NCBI GenBank assembly: GCA_964525785.1
Contig: CAZGIX010000001.1
Coordinates: 1 to 64,000 of the forward strand
Direction: 5' to 3'
From: JAQBDA01 sp964525785
GTDB lineage: Bacteria > Chloroflexota > Anaerolineae > Anaerolineales > UBA4823
Length of the DNA stretch: 64,000 bases
Positions within the stretch are counted from its first letter, which is position 1; each line of letters starts with the position of its first letter. Shown here in pieces: positions 52,868 through 62,235 of the stretch. Position numbers and translations under genes: made by a program. Below the pieces are notes generated by a model, which saw only the letters and a list, made by a program, of their open reading frames with translations, ran no database searches and was not told the DNA's origin.

Positions 52868-53992
52868 TCAGGTGCTGCTGGTCTCGCTTTCGATGGGTTG
52901 GATCGGATTCACGGTTGAAGTTAGATATCGTTCCCGGTAGTACAGCACTCCGAGAAGCAGGCAGAACTGGATCACTGCCACGAGGATTGTTGAGAATTGG
53001 TAGTAATAGAATAGCAGCAGATCCACCATCGTCAGGTAGACCAGCAGCGATAAATAGCTGCCTCTTAAACCTTGCTGTTCCCGTCCTGACGCCAGCTGGA
53101 CAGCGCCAGCAACCAACACCAGCCCTACTAGGAGCTGGAAAATCTGCAGGATTAAGAACCAGTAAGTGAATGTAGAACTGGCCTCCTGGATGGGGAAAAG
53201 TAGAATATCACCTGTCTGTCCAGTCCGTATTCCGTTGAGAATATTGAAACACGAGGTCGTTACCGCGAAGATGCCCAACACGCCTATCCCGAAAGTTAGT
53301 AGCAAATGCAGCCGTTTTCGGTCAATATAACGCGCTTCGAAATTTCTAATTCGTTTCTCGATGGTCTTGAGGTAGTACGGGGGTATAGGCGCTAAGCGAA
53401 CATATTCTCCCTGAAAATACGACAGTATGGCTCTCGCCAGGTGAGCAAGCTCGGGCTGGTCTTCCTGGTCTGTAACGCGCTGCAAGCGGACCTCAATCTC
53501 CGCCCGTTCGTTCGGGTCCAGGTCGTGGTCAAGCACATCCTCCAGCATTTCTAAGATGACATACAGCTCAGAGCGAGTCTGGTGCTCGAAGCGGCGATTA
53601 ACCTGGAAATAGATCATTACACAGATCAGGAAAAATGCATATATGATCGGTGCAGCTGGCGGGTAGAAATAATCGTTGGTTTGGGTGATAAATTTTCCGA
53701 CTTCATCGATGAAGAGACCAATGCCGATCCCTGACAGGATAGCTGTCGCCTGATATACCCAACGGTTGGCAATTATTAGCGGAAGCAGCGCTGCAATGAA
53801 GAGCAGCAGCCCGCCCCATAAAACGTGGGCAATGTGCAGCGTACTACCACCAAGCTGCGGGTAACCGGTCAACTCCAGGAATATGCGTGTCAGGGAGACA
53901 GACATGGCAAAGCTGAGCAGAGTGATCAACAGGTAGCGATCAGCTCCGGGTCTGCGAACAGGATTGCGTATGGCGTGGTAAAAGCGATTCAT
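52868..53992 (-). CDS. polytopic membrane protein of unknown function
   Basis: 374 residues with about seven or eight transmembrane helices (near 20-40, 48-70, 78-100, 110-130, 230-250, 275-300, 325-355) and a cytosolic charged loop (about 138-225, LEMLEDVLDHDLDPNERAEIEVRLQRVTDQED). The motif GIGIGLFIDEVGKFITQ in helix 3 is distinctive, with D and E inside the membrane region. No function is known to me. It lies downstream of the acyl-CoA synthetase gene but is separated from it by a terminator hairpin. Confidence 0.75.
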   Translation of the reverse strand: MNRFYHAIRNPVRRPGADRYLLITLLSFAMSVSLTRIFLELTGYPQLGGSTLHIAHVLWGGLLLFIAALLPLIIANRWVYQATAILSGIGIGLFIDEVGKFITQTNDYFYPPAAPIIYAFFLICVMIYFQVNRRFEHQTRSELYVILEMLEDVLDHDLDPNERAEIEVRLQRVTDQEDQPELAHLARAILSYFQGEYVRLAPIPPYYLKTIEKRIRNFEARYIDRKRLHLLLTFGIGVLGIFAVTTSCFNILNGIRTGQTGDILLFPIQEASSTFTYWFLILQIFQLLVGLVLVAGAVQLASGREQQGLRGSYLSLLVYLTMVDLLLFYYYQFSTILVAVIQFCLLLGVLYYRERYLTSTVNPIQPIESETSST

Positions 53993-54105
53993 TGCGAAGG
54001 AGCAAATAATATTAAATTACACTGCCCGAAAAATTTTATCACGATTGGTGGATGTCACGCCTCCTCGACTGTTGATATTACGACATAAGCCACTACTAAG
54101 AAACC

Positions 54106-54133
54106 AGGGCTGGCGGACAAATCCACCAGCCCT
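54106..54133 (-). terminator. hairpin downstream of the acyl-CoA synthetase gene
   Basis: AGGGCTGGCGGA (54106-54117) pairs with TCCACCAGCCCT (54122-54133): 12 bp with one G-U and a 4-nt loop, 27 nt after the stop at 54160. It is followed on the minus strand by GGTTTCTT rather than a clean T-run, so termination is probable rather than certain. Confidence 0.65.
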
Positions 54134-54159
54134 TGTTATTTGTAGCTTGGCAGTACTTG

Positions 54160-56904
54160 TTACGGGTTGATCTCAGCCTTTAACAGGTTCTCTTCACTCA
54201 CCGGGACGAGTCGAAAACCCAGCTGCCTACAAATATGCTTCATGACATCATTGTCATCGGTGATCAGGGCCTCGATGCGGGTCAGCTTCTCCTGACGGGC
54301 TATATCCACCAGGCGGCGCAGCATCTCTTTACCCAGACCCATGCCATGCACCTGGTCGCTGATCAGGATGCTAAAGCGGGCTTCGTTGAGGCCGTGCATC
54401 TTGCTCAGGCGAATTGCGCCCAGCACCCTGCGGTCTTCCGGATTATCGGTATCAATTTCGGTGAGAAAATTGATCTCGCGGTTGTAGTCGCAGTGGCAGA
54501 TACGCGCCAGCCGCTCGTGAGCGACTCTGGCTTCAAGCAGCATCGGTCGCAAGTAGCGCAGGTACACCGTCCGGTCAGACAAGGTCTCGTGGAATTTGAC
54601 GAGCATGGGCTCGTCTTCGGGACGTATGGGGCGCATCACTACCGGCGTGCCGTCTTTGGCAACCCACTCACTCTTATACTGGGAGGGGTAAGGGCGGATG
54701 GCCAGCGGCTGCAGGTCGGACTCATCTACTCCAGCCGGGTAAACCACCACGCGGGCGTCCAGTGCCAGGAGCCGGTCGGGGGATGCCAGCAGGGGGTTAA
54801 TATCCAGCTCTTTTATCCAGCGCTGCTCAGCAATCAGCTGGCTGAAGCGGACCATCGTGCTTTCTAAGGCGGGCATATCGACCGGCGGTCTGCCGCGCAC
54901 ACCCTTGAGCGCCTTGAAGATCTTGGTGCGCTCCATCATGCGGCGAGCCAGGACGGTGTTGAGCGGCGGCAAGCCGAGCGAGCGATCCTTGAACACCTCA
55001 ACCAGTGAGCCGCCCAGTCCAAACAACAGCACTGGACCAAACTGCGGATCGAGGCTGCTTCCCAGGATCAGCTCGTAGCCATCGATCTTTACCATAGGCT
55101 GCACCGTGACGCCCAAGAAGTGCTCGGCGCCAGCCTTCTCGGCAACAGAAGCGCGGATCGAACGGAAAGCGCTGCGTACGGTATCGGCATCTGCCAGGTT
55201 GAGCTGGACGCCGCCCACGTCAGTCTTGTGAGTGACGGTTTCGGAGTGTAGTTTCAGCACCACCGGGAAGCCAAGTTCCACTGCGATTCTGGCAGCTTCG
55301 TCCTCGCTCTCGGCAATGCGGGTTTCGACAGTAGGGATGCTGTACGCTGCTAGGAGCTGCTTGGATTCGAACTCGGTGAGGATCGTCCGCCCAGACTGCC
55401 GCGCGTGATCGATAATAGAGGCAGCCATCTCGCTGTCGATGTGGTTGCCATTGGCATCGTGTAGGGAGGGGGTCTCATACAGGGCGCGCAAGTTATCAGA
55501 ATATTGGGCCATGTAGTTGAACATCCGGGCAGCTGTATCGGGGTATGGAAAGGTGGGGATGTTGGCCAGGCTCAGTATTGATTCGCCGTTTTCTACATCC
55601 GAGCCGCCCATCCAGCTTGCCAGGACCGGTTTGCCGAGGGATTGGGCGTATGGCTTGAGTTCTTCGGCCGTTGCGGTGGGGTCGGTCATTGCCTGGGGGG
55701 TGAGGATCACCAACATGCCGTCGGAGTTGGGATCGTTGGCAGCAATGTGAAGAGCCTTAGCATAGCGCTCAGGGCTGGCGTCTCCAAGGATGTCGACCGG
55801 ATTATTGTGGCTCCAGGCTCCTGGCAGCAGATCATTGAACGCCTGCATAGTCTCCGACGAAAGCTCGGTGAGCTCGCCACCCTCAGTAATGAGGGCGTCG
55901 GTCGCCAGTACGCCGGGACCACCGGCGTTGGTCAGAATGGTCAGCCGGTGACCATTGGGTCGCGGCTGCTTGGAGAGCACATTTGCCATGTAGAACAGCT
56001 CGGCGATGCTGTTTACACGTAGGGCGCCACTGCGCCGGAAGGCGATCTCGAGCACTTCGTCGCTGCCCGTCAGGGAGCCGGTGTGAGAGGCGGCGGCTTT
56101 TGCAGCCCCAGCAGTTCGGCCCGGCTTGATCACGATGATCGGCTTGGCGAGAGCTACCTCACGGGCTGCGGATAGAAAGGCCCGGGCATCTCCGATAGTC
56201 TCCATATAAATGACGATGCTTTCGGTGTTGGGATCGTCACCCAGGTAGTAAATGAGATCGCCCCAGCCCACATCGAGCATCGAGCCGATGGAGACGAAGG
56301 CGCTGAAGCCAACGTTTTCTTGTAAGCTCCAGTCAAGCACCGCGGTGCATAGGGCGCCGCTCTGGCTGATAAAGCCGACTTTGCCCTTTTTGATCATCGC
56401 ACTGGCGAAGGTGGCATTCAAGTTGCTGAGAGATGACATCACACCCAGGCAGTTGGGTCCGATGATGCGCATATTGCCGCGCCGGGCGTGCTCCATCACC
56501 TGGCGCTCGAGCTCGATGCCGGCTTTTCCGGTTTCTTTGAATCCGGCTGAGATGATGATGGCGCCTTTGACACCCGCGTCGACGCATTCAGCGATCAAAC
56601 CAGGTACTGACGGGGCAGGAGTTGTGATCACAGCTAGGTCAACTCGCTCGGGTAAGGCGGCCATATTCGGGTAGGCTTTGATACCGAGAACACTCGACCT
56701 TTTTGGATTGACCGGGAACACAGCTCCACCAAACGGATTGCTGATCAGGTTCCACAGGAGGGTGCGGCCTACCGAGCCTGGGCTTTCAGAGGCACCGATG
56801 TGGGCCACGTTCTTAGGCGCGAAAATAGAATCGAGCGCCTGGCGCTCGTAGTGCAAGATGTCGTGAACCGGATCGAACTTTGGTACAGCAGGTAATAGGG
56901 GCAT
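54160..56904 (-). CDS. ADP-forming acyl-CoA synthetase fused to a GNAT acetyltransferase (Pat/Acs regulator type)
   Basis: 914 residues. Domains in order: CoA-binding (about 25-150, HIGASESPGSVG), succinyl-CoA-ligase-like (about 170-310) with the phosphohistidine H274 in AASHTGSLTG, second CoA-ligase domain (about 315-470), ATP-grasp (about 505-720, VVLKLHSETVTHKTDVGGV) and a C-terminal GNAT domain (about 750-905, DQVHGMGLGKEMLRRLVD). E. coli PatZ/Pka has this layout and acetylates proteins; there the synthetase part is inactive, but here the histidine loop looks intact, so acetate/ATP production is possible. GGAGG is 6 nt before the ATG. Confidence 0.93.
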   Translation of the reverse strand: MPLLPAVPKFDPVHDILHYERQALDSIFAPKNVAHIGASESPGSVGRTLLWNLISNPFGGAVFPVNPKRSSVLGIKAYPNMAALPERVDLAVITTPAPSVPGLIAECVDAGVKGAIIISAGFKETGKAGIELERQVMEHARRGNMRIIGPNCLGVMSSLSNLNATFASAMIKKGKVGFISQSGALCTAVLDWSLQENVGFSAFVSIGSMLDVGWGDLIYYLGDDPNTESIVIYMETIGDARAFLSAAREVALAKPIIVIKPGRTAGAAKAAASHTGSLTGSDEVLEIAFRRSGALRVNSIAELFYMANVLSKQPRPNGHRLTILTNAGGPGVLATDALITEGGELTELSSETMQAFNDLLPGAWSHNNPVDILGDASPERYAKALHIAANDPNSDGMLVILTPQAMTDPTATAEELKPYAQSLGKPVLASWMGGSDVENGESILSLANIPTFPYPDTAARMFNYMAQYSDNLRALYETPSLHDANGNHIDSEMAASIIDHARQSGRTILTEFESKQLLAAYSIPTVETRIAESEDEAARIAVELGFPVVLKLHSETVTHKTDVGGVQLNLADADTVRSAFRSIRASVAEKAGAEHFLGVTVQPMVKIDGYELILGSSLDPQFGPVLLFGLGGSLVEVFKDRSLGLPPLNTVLARRMMERTKIFKALKGVRGRPPVDMPALESTMVRFSQLIAEQRWIKELDINPLLASPDRLLALDARVVVYPAGVDESDLQPLAIRPYPSQYKSEWVAKDGTPVVMRPIRPEDEPMLVKFHETLSDRTVYLRYLRPMLLEARVAHERLARICHCDYNREINFLTEIDTDNPEDRRVLGAIRLSKMHGLNEARFSILISDQVHGMGLGKEMLRRLVDIARQEKLTRIEALITDDNDVMKHICRQLGFRLVPVSEENLLKAEINP

Positions 56905-57245
56905 TCAGTCCTCCAAAAAATAAGGCTGCTAGCGTGGGAATGAACCGCCCCAAGATCGGGCGAAAATTGGTGTGATCGACCCCAGGCAGGGCATTCACTA
57001 ATAATTCGGTTCATCTCCGAGATCTGGAGAGACCCGCAAGTGGCCAGGCAGCAGGCTTTTAAAGGTTGGATTGTGGTAAGTTTCACAAAACCGACTTATA
57101 AGTATACTCGCTTTTGGAGTAAACAGGCGGGTGATTTTGTTATAGTATTAAATCGCCTGATGACCGCGCTTTAGTGTGTACGATTATGACGCCGATATCA
57201 GTCCCATTATCTGAACTGAGCCTGTATCTGAGCACCTGAAATGGA
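56905..57245. other. 341-nt intergenic region, no gene seen
   Basis: No open frame with coding character. It holds the putative promoter of the acyl-CoA synthetase gene (57095-57123) and about 180 nt of 5' leader. The leader contains a small GC hairpin (CGCCC 56946-56950 / GGGCG 56958-56962) and the strong ribosome site before 56904. No recognisable riboswitch and no convincing terminator for the methyltransferase gene upstream were seen. Confidence 0.6.
57095..57123 (-). promoter_or_regulatory. candidate promoter of the acyl-CoA synthetase gene
   Basis: On the minus strand TTTACT (57123-57118), a 17-nt spacer and TATAAG (57100-57095). The -10 lies within a perfect 10-bp palindrome ACTTATAAGT (57094-57103). 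The same -35 hexamer and spacing occur before the cyclase gene. Confidence 0.45.
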
Positions 57246-58664
57246 TTAACGACCCTTTGCAGCTTCCAGGATTTTAAGAATTTCCCGGCGATCCTCTTCC
57301 GCTAGCGATGGAGGCGCGTGCGTCTCCCAAATCATGTGGGCGCGCGCCTGGGCAGCCTCCAGCAGGTCGGATTCACCTTGCCGGTCCTCAATTTGTCCCA
57401 GGCGCTGATAAACCAGGTGGGGCAGGTAATGCTCCCGGCGCAGGAATTTGCGGGTGTGCGCATCCGACAAGAAATTCCCGCCCGGACCGGCATGCTGGAT
57501 GGCCTCCAACGCCAGGGTCTGCGGCTCGACATCGATGCCGCGCCCGGCGCGCAAGATCATCCCCAAAAGCTCATTGTCGATGATCAGTCCTTCGGGGCTG
57601 GAGGTCAGGGCGTCTTCCAGCAGGCCCGCCGCAGCCACCAGGTCGGCTCCCGCCAGGCCGACCAGCAAACCATTAACGGCTTTTTCGAAGCCGGCCCGCT
57701 CGTCCAGGCGGCGAGAGCGCGTCCCCAGGCCATAGACATCCGAGCACACCCGGTAGCGCCGGGCTAGCTGCACCAACCCGGCCGACATCATGCCCATCTC
57801 GACCGCTCCAAATGTGGCATTGCCGCTTTGCACGTTCATTGGCAGCGGGCGAGCGGTGTATTTCACATCGATGCCTGGCCTGATGCACTGCACCAAGACG
57901 AGGCCCGCCAGGAATTCGGCGTTAAGCTGGACAAGCGTGCCGGCCAGCGTCACCGGGCTGGTGCCGCCAGCCACCGGGCAGGGGGCGATCGCCAACGGCA
58001 GGCCCAGCTCGGCATAGCGCATCAGGATTTCAGCGGTGTTCTCGGAGTAAGATAGCGGGCTTTCCGGGCACACGCTGCCCCAGATGAACGGTCGCTGGAG
58101 AAATTCCACCGTACTACCGGCGATGCCGCTCGTGATCTCCAGGATTAGCGCCAGGTTCTCCGGGCTGTAGGCGCTGACGCCGTATGGCTTGATGGTGTAC
58201 TGCAGCATCGTAGCGGCGGTGAAGATATCCCACTTGTCTTTCGGGAAATCGGCCGGGTAGACCACCGGACGGCAGACATGGATATTCTCCAGGGCGTCGA
58301 TCAGCAGTGTCATGCGTTCCAGGTCCTGCTGGCTGGCTGGCCTGGTGCGCTTGGCCTTGAAATCGTAGACGCGCACGCAGCCGCCAACGTTATGGCCGCG
58401 CATCTGCCCGTCTTGCAGGTCCAGCATCGCCTTGCCATCCCGGTCCCACAACCGGAAGCGCCCACTGACAGCAGCCAGGGATCTGTCCAGCAGGGCTTCC
58501 GGGATGCGCACGATCTGATGGCTAATATCTACGTTCGCTCCGGCGTCGGCAAAGACCTGCAAGGCGCGTTGGCTCATAAAGCGCAGTCCGTGCTCAGACA
58601 ACAGCCAGACAGAGGCCTGGTGGATCTGATCAACTTCTTGGCCGGTCAATATTCGTAATCTCAT
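57246..58664 (-). CDS. MttB-superfamily (trimethylamine-methyltransferase-like) protein, non-pyrrolysine
   Basis: 472 residues, the length and TIM-barrel pattern of the MttB superfamily, which moves a methyl group from a quaternary or tertiary amine to a corrinoid protein: RILTGQEVDQIHQASVWLLSEHGLRF at the start, then GHNVGGCVRVYDF, WGSVCPESPLSYSENTAEILMRYAELGLPLAIAPCPVAGGTSP, GPGGNFLSDAHT. No in-frame TAG, so it is the non-pyrrolysine type (as glycine-betaine MtgB). No corrinoid protein or reactivase is in the window. It follows yhfW by 40 nt and probably belongs to that operon. Confidence 0.85.
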   Translation of the reverse strand: MRLRILTGQEVDQIHQASVWLLSEHGLRFMSQRALQVFADAGANVDISHQIVRIPEALLDRSLAAVSGRFRLWDRDGKAMLDLQDGQMRGHNVGGCVRVYDFKAKRTRPASQQDLERMTLLIDALENIHVCRPVVYPADFPKDKWDIFTAATMLQYTIKPYGVSAYSPENLALILEITSGIAGSTVEFLQRPFIWGSVCPESPLSYSENTAEILMRYAELGLPLAIAPCPVAGGTSPVTLAGTLVQLNAEFLAGLVLVQCIRPGIDVKYTARPLPMNVQSGNATFGAVEMGMMSAGLVQLARRYRVCSDVYGLGTRSRRLDERAGFEKAVNGLLVGLAGADLVAAAGLLEDALTSSPEGLIIDNELLGMILRAGRGIDVEPQTLALEAIQHAGPGGNFLSDAHTRKFLRREHYLPHLVYQRLGQIEDRQGESDLLEAAQARAHMIWETHAPPSLAEEDRREILKILEAAKGR

Positions 58665-58704
58665 TCCATTTATCCTCGAAGCATGCTCATCCGCGCGGCA
58701 TGGA

Positions 58705-59925
58705 TCACTCTACATGCGCGGCATTGCGAATTGAAATAGGCGTCCCATCTTGGGTGCTCCCCAGACCGAAGTAGCGGCTCAATGTTGCGCCGATGTCGGC
58801 TAGGGTAGGCCTGGTTCCCAAATCGACAGCTGGCTGCCCTTTCTGGTAGACCAGCAGGGGTACCTGCTCACGGGTGTGCTGCCCAGGATGGACGTTGGGA
58901 TCGTTGCCGTGATCAGCGCAGATGATCAGCAGATCCGATGCGTTGGTCTCCGCCAGCACCTCAGCCAGGCTGCGGTCAACGGTTTCCAGCAGGGCGCCGA
59001 AGCGAGCGGCATCGCCGGTATGACCTGCCAGATCGGTCTCTTGGACCGTCGCAGCTACCAGGCCTGCCTGCTCAGATCGGAACGCTTCCAGCACCGCCTG
59101 CATGACCGCTGGGGTGGGCACCAATGGATCTTTCTTTGCTCCTCTACAGCTGATCAGATCTGCCATTTTGCCGATCAGCGTGACCGGCAGGCCGGCTTTG
59201 GCGACGATCGAGGCTGCCTGCTGGTCTGGATCTACACCATAGCCCAGGTGCTGGACCAGCAAGTTCTCGTTATAGACACCTACTCCTGGGCTGTCTATTC
59301 CAGACTGACCATTGGGATACTGGTGCGCGTGGCGCAAAATGTGTGCGATGTCAATACCCGGCCCGCCGAAGACGATCACCCGGCTGACGAGTACGCACTG
59401 GCGCACGATCCGTCCGATGCGCAGGGCTTCAGCGAAATCGATGATGTCAGTAGCCACCGTCAGGTTGATATTCAAGCCTGGGTCGGCCTCCAGGTTATCG
59501 CCAATGACCAGCGCCTCCTCCACAAGCAGCAGGTCGGTTCCTGGCAGTGGTCGCCACACGCGGTAGCCTGCTTCAACCAGGCGCTGCTCGATGTGTGGGG
59601 AGGCCTCACTCATTAACGTTTTGACAGGCGGTTTGGGGATGGTGCCCATGATCTCCTGGTGCCCCAAAAAGCTATCTGCACCAGGGTAGGCCAGCTGGCA
59701 GATCCCGTAGCTGGCCAGCGGTTGATCTGAGATAGTATGTCCAAGGGATGAGGTCTCCACCAGCTTGCCCAACCCCAAGCGGAGCAATGTGTTGATCTTC
59801 AGGTCTGAATTGGCTTGCAGCACGCTGCGCAGGGTGTGCGCCCCGGCGTCCAGCGGGCGCTCTTGAGCGAAATCCGGCATGACACCGACCCCCAGTGCAT
59901 CGATGACCAGCAGAACCGCTCGCAT
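58705..59925 (-). CDS. yhfW: YhfW-like phosphopentomutase-family metalloenzyme
   Basis: 406 residues of the alkaline-phosphatase-fold mutase family, close in pattern to E. coli YhfW and DeoB. Metal-site motifs are D9 in LVIDALGVG, the late ADHGNDPNVHPGQHTRE and QETDLAGH; GVGYNE-type loop GVGVYNENLLVQHLGYGV is YhfW-like. The phosphorylated Thr of DeoB (KDT-x2-GH) is here S85 in ADSFLGHQE. It presumably handles a phosphorylated sugar or similar substrate. ATG 59925 is 2 nt after the yhfX stop. Confidence 0.87.
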   Translation of the reverse strand: MRAVLLVIDALGVGVMPDFAQERPLDAGAHTLRSVLQANSDLKINTLLRLGLGKLVETSSLGHTISDQPLASYGICQLAYPGADSFLGHQEIMGTIPKPPVKTLMSEASPHIEQRLVEAGYRVWRPLPGTDLLLVEEALVIGDNLEADPGLNINLTVATDIIDFAEALRIGRIVRQCVLVSRVIVFGGPGIDIAHILRHAHQYPNGQSGIDSPGVGVYNENLLVQHLGYGVDPDQQAASIVAKAGLPVTLIGKMADLISCRGAKKDPLVPTPAVMQAVLEAFRSEQAGLVAATVQETDLAGHTGDAARFGALLETVDRSLAEVLAETNASDLLIICADHGNDPNVHPGQHTREQVPLLVYQKGQPAVDLGTRPTLADIGATLSRYFGLGSTQDGTPISIRNAAHVE

Positions 59926-59927
59926 GC

Positions 59928-61109
59928 TCACCAGAACCTTTCCACGGGCCGTCCCCATGCATCGTACAGGCCTGCCAGCTGCGGCGCACCTTCCTGGATG
60001 CCGTCAACTGCGGCGACCATCGAGCGGCTGACAAAGACCTGCGCCCGCGCTGCGATCAGCACCTTGGCGCCAACCTGCAGGCGCATTCCAGCCTGTTGTT
60101 GGAGGGTCAAATAATAATCGATTGCCGTAGGATCGAACTGCAGCAGGTCGGACAGAAAGCGTTGGCCGCCCTCATCCTGGACCAGCGCCTGGCGTGCCCG
60201 TGCCCGGCGATACAGCCCACCGCCAAAAGCATAGGCGTGCTGCTCATCACAGTGCGAGATCTCACTGACATAGACCAGGGATTCAAGCTCGGGCTGGTCC
60301 AGCCCGGCGTGCAGGTAGGTTGTGCCGGTCAGGGCATGCCCAACCTCACCGTGGGTGGCTCCCATTTCAGCCAACAAGGACATCGCTGCCACACAGGTAT
60401 GCCCTGGAGCGTTAACCTGTTCGATTGATAAACCCAGCTCAGAGCGCAGGATTTCAGCCGCTTGCAGGATCGTATAGAAGTTTTGCGTCGGGATCAGCGC
60501 CCGGCGTTCTGGATCAACCTGCAGGCAAGGATAGGAAGTTACTCCCGCCACACGGATACCCGGCAGCCGTGCTATCTGACTGGCTGTCCCAACCAGCTCA
60601 TCCAGCTGGATGCCTCCCTCCTGCCCGGGATGGAAGGTGTTGCCTGGTGCGATCACCCGCAGCAGCAGCCTTATTGGGTGCTGGATTTGCCGGGCTTCTT
60701 GCGAGATACGCTCAGCTTTCTCCAGGCTGAAAACCGTTATATAATCCGGCTCCAGGCGCAGCAGAGCCGGCACCATAATATCCGGCGGCTGCACCAGGTG
60801 TCCAAGGTGACCGATCGGAATGCGGTTTAGAGACAGAATATGGGCTTCCCAGGCGTCGATGGCGATAGCTTTAGCGATGCCCGCCCGGTGAACACGTCCG
60901 GCTACCAGTGGGTTGAAGCCGACCTGCTTGGTTGTGAAATACAGCTCCAATTGATGCTGGCGGGCAGCCTGGCTCAGTATAGCCGCGTTGCGCTCTACGG
61001 TCTGCAGGTCGATCACGTAGCAGTTAGGTGGAATCTGCCCGCCTTCGAGTAGCTGAAAAGCAGCATCGACCAAAGCTGGGTTGTGCACCAAGAGGGCTTG
61101 CAGGAACAC
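59928..61109 (-). CDS. yhfX: YhfX-like alanine-racemase-fold PLP enzyme
   Basis: 393 residues of fold-type III PLP enzymes, matching E. coli YhfX along its length: FLQALLVHNPALVDAAF at the start, PLP lysine K61 in YFTTKQVGFNP, QVNAPGHTCVAAMSLLAEMGATHGEVGHALTGTT, AYAFGGGLYRRARARQALV and SRSMVAAVDGIQEGAPQ. The true start is GTG 61109 with GGGAGG 5 nt upstream, one base after the yhfS stop. It likely racemises or decarboxylates an amino acid; the substrate is unknown. Confidence 0.9.
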   Translation of the reverse strand: MFLQALLVHNPALVDAAFQLLEGGQIPPNCYVIDLQTVERNAAILSQAARQHQLELYFTTKQVGFNPLVAGRVHRAGIAKAIAIDAWEAHILSLNRIPIGHLGHLVQPPDIMVPALLRLEPDYITVFSLEKAERISQEARQIQHPIRLLLRVIAPGNTFHPGQEGGIQLDELVGTASQIARLPGIRVAGVTSYPCLQVDPERRALIPTQNFYTILQAAEILRSELGLSIEQVNAPGHTCVAAMSLLAEMGATHGEVGHALTGTTYLHAGLDQPELESLVYVSEISHCDEQHAYAFGGGLYRRARARQALVQDEGGQRFLSDLLQFDPTAIDYYLTLQQQAGMRLQVGAKVLIAARAQVFVSRSMVAAVDGIQEGAPQLAGLYDAWGRPVERFW

Positions 61110-61110
61110 C

Positions 61111-62208
61111 TCAACCTCCCTGGCAGTCCCGCAGCGCGTTGCGCAGTATAGTGAGAATGAGATCGGCGCCGGCGCGCATGGGATTGATGCGTATGAGGTG
61201 TGCGGCGAGTTCTGGCGCATCAGCTAAGAATGTCCCCGATGCTCGATAAAACAGCGGGGCCACTTCATAGCGCGATTCTGCGCCTACCGGATGGATGGCT
61301 GCGCCGTAAGCTGCGCTGCACTCTACCACCTGCGGTGCCAGCGGCCGTTCCAGCTCGACTAACGCTACGCGCGACTGGGCATTGGCGATATACGCCTGGC
61401 GCACACCTGCCACCTCGCCGGTATTCAGCCGCCTGGCAACTTCTGCAACTACCTCCGCCTGGATTGCTAGGGCGACCGGGGCGAAGACCAGGGAGCGCAG
61501 AGCCTCCATGGCCTCCGGACCTTGCACCTGTGTCCCCCCCGAATAATTCATCTTATGTATTCGACTGATCAGCTGCCCGTTCCCGAGGATTAAACCTACT
61601 CCCTGGGGTCCCAACAGCTTGAACAGCGAGAAGGTGGAGACGTGTGATCCGTGCTGGATGCCGATCTTTGCCACCCTCAGAGCCGCGTAGTTGTCATCCA
61701 CGACCAGCTGTGCTTCGGGAAGCGCAGCCCGAATCGCCTGGATGACCGTCGACGGTTGATAGCAGTCGTCTATCCGCTGGCGAGTGTGCTGGATCAAGGC
61801 GCACTCGATGCCCCTTGGATCGACTCGCTGGATAGCTGGCAGATCGTTGAAATCAGCCCGCACCAGCTGCAAGCTCATGGCCCTGACTGTCGCATCGGTT
61901 GTCGGGTAAACAGGCGCCTGGTGCACCAGCAGCTTACCCCCAGGGTGCAGCAGCGCCATCAATACCAGCCGCAGCGCGCCGGTTCCGGCGCCGCGTGTCA
62001 GGCAGGCAGCTTCAGCTTCGAAGAAATCTGCCAGCGTCTCTTCGACCCGCTGAGTAGCCTGTGGCCGCCCGGCTCCTTGCCACAATCCGTAGTCCCCGGC
62101 TTGAAGAATGGCTCGGCCATCAAAATGGCGGGTGATAGCCTCCACCAGGTGAAACTGCATTTGGGTGGCTGCATCTAATGAGAGCTGCTCTAATGGATAT
62201 GTCCGCAT
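61111..62208 (-). CDS. yhfS: YhfS-like fold-type I PLP enzyme
   Basis: 365 residues. Pattern matches E. coli YhfS and related aminotransferase/Cys-Met-metabolism-type enzymes: GAGTGALRLVLMALL, HQAPVYPTTDATVRAM, D171-D-N-Y (PLP pyridine contact), PLP lysine K197 in FSLFKLLGPQGVGLI, and NYSGGTQVQGPEAMEALRS. The reaction is unknown (transamination, beta/gamma-elimination or synthesis are all possible). It overlaps nothing; one base separates it from yhfX and 27 from yhfT. Confidence 0.88.
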   Translation of the reverse strand: MRTYPLEQLSLDAATQMQFHLVEAITRHFDGRAILQAGDYGLWQGAGRPQATQRVEETLADFFEAEAACLTRGAGTGALRLVLMALLHPGGKLLVHQAPVYPTTDATVRAMSLQLVRADFNDLPAIQRVDPRGIECALIQHTRQRIDDCYQPSTVIQAIRAALPEAQLVVDDNYAALRVAKIGIQHGSHVSTFSLFKLLGPQGVGLILGNGQLISRIHKMNYSGGTQVQGPEAMEALRSLVFAPVALAIQAEVVAEVARRLNTGEVAGVRQAYIANAQSRVALVELERPLAPQVVECSAAYGAAIHPVGAESRYEVAPLFYRASGTFLADAPELAAHLIRINPMRAGADLILTILRNALRDCQGG

Positions 62209-62235
62209 AGCTTAGATGGACTCCGATCGAAGGTA

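Noticed and set aside
57246..58664. Pyrrolysine-containing MttB
   Set aside because: The frame is continuous with no in-frame TAG, so it is the non-pyrrolysine form.
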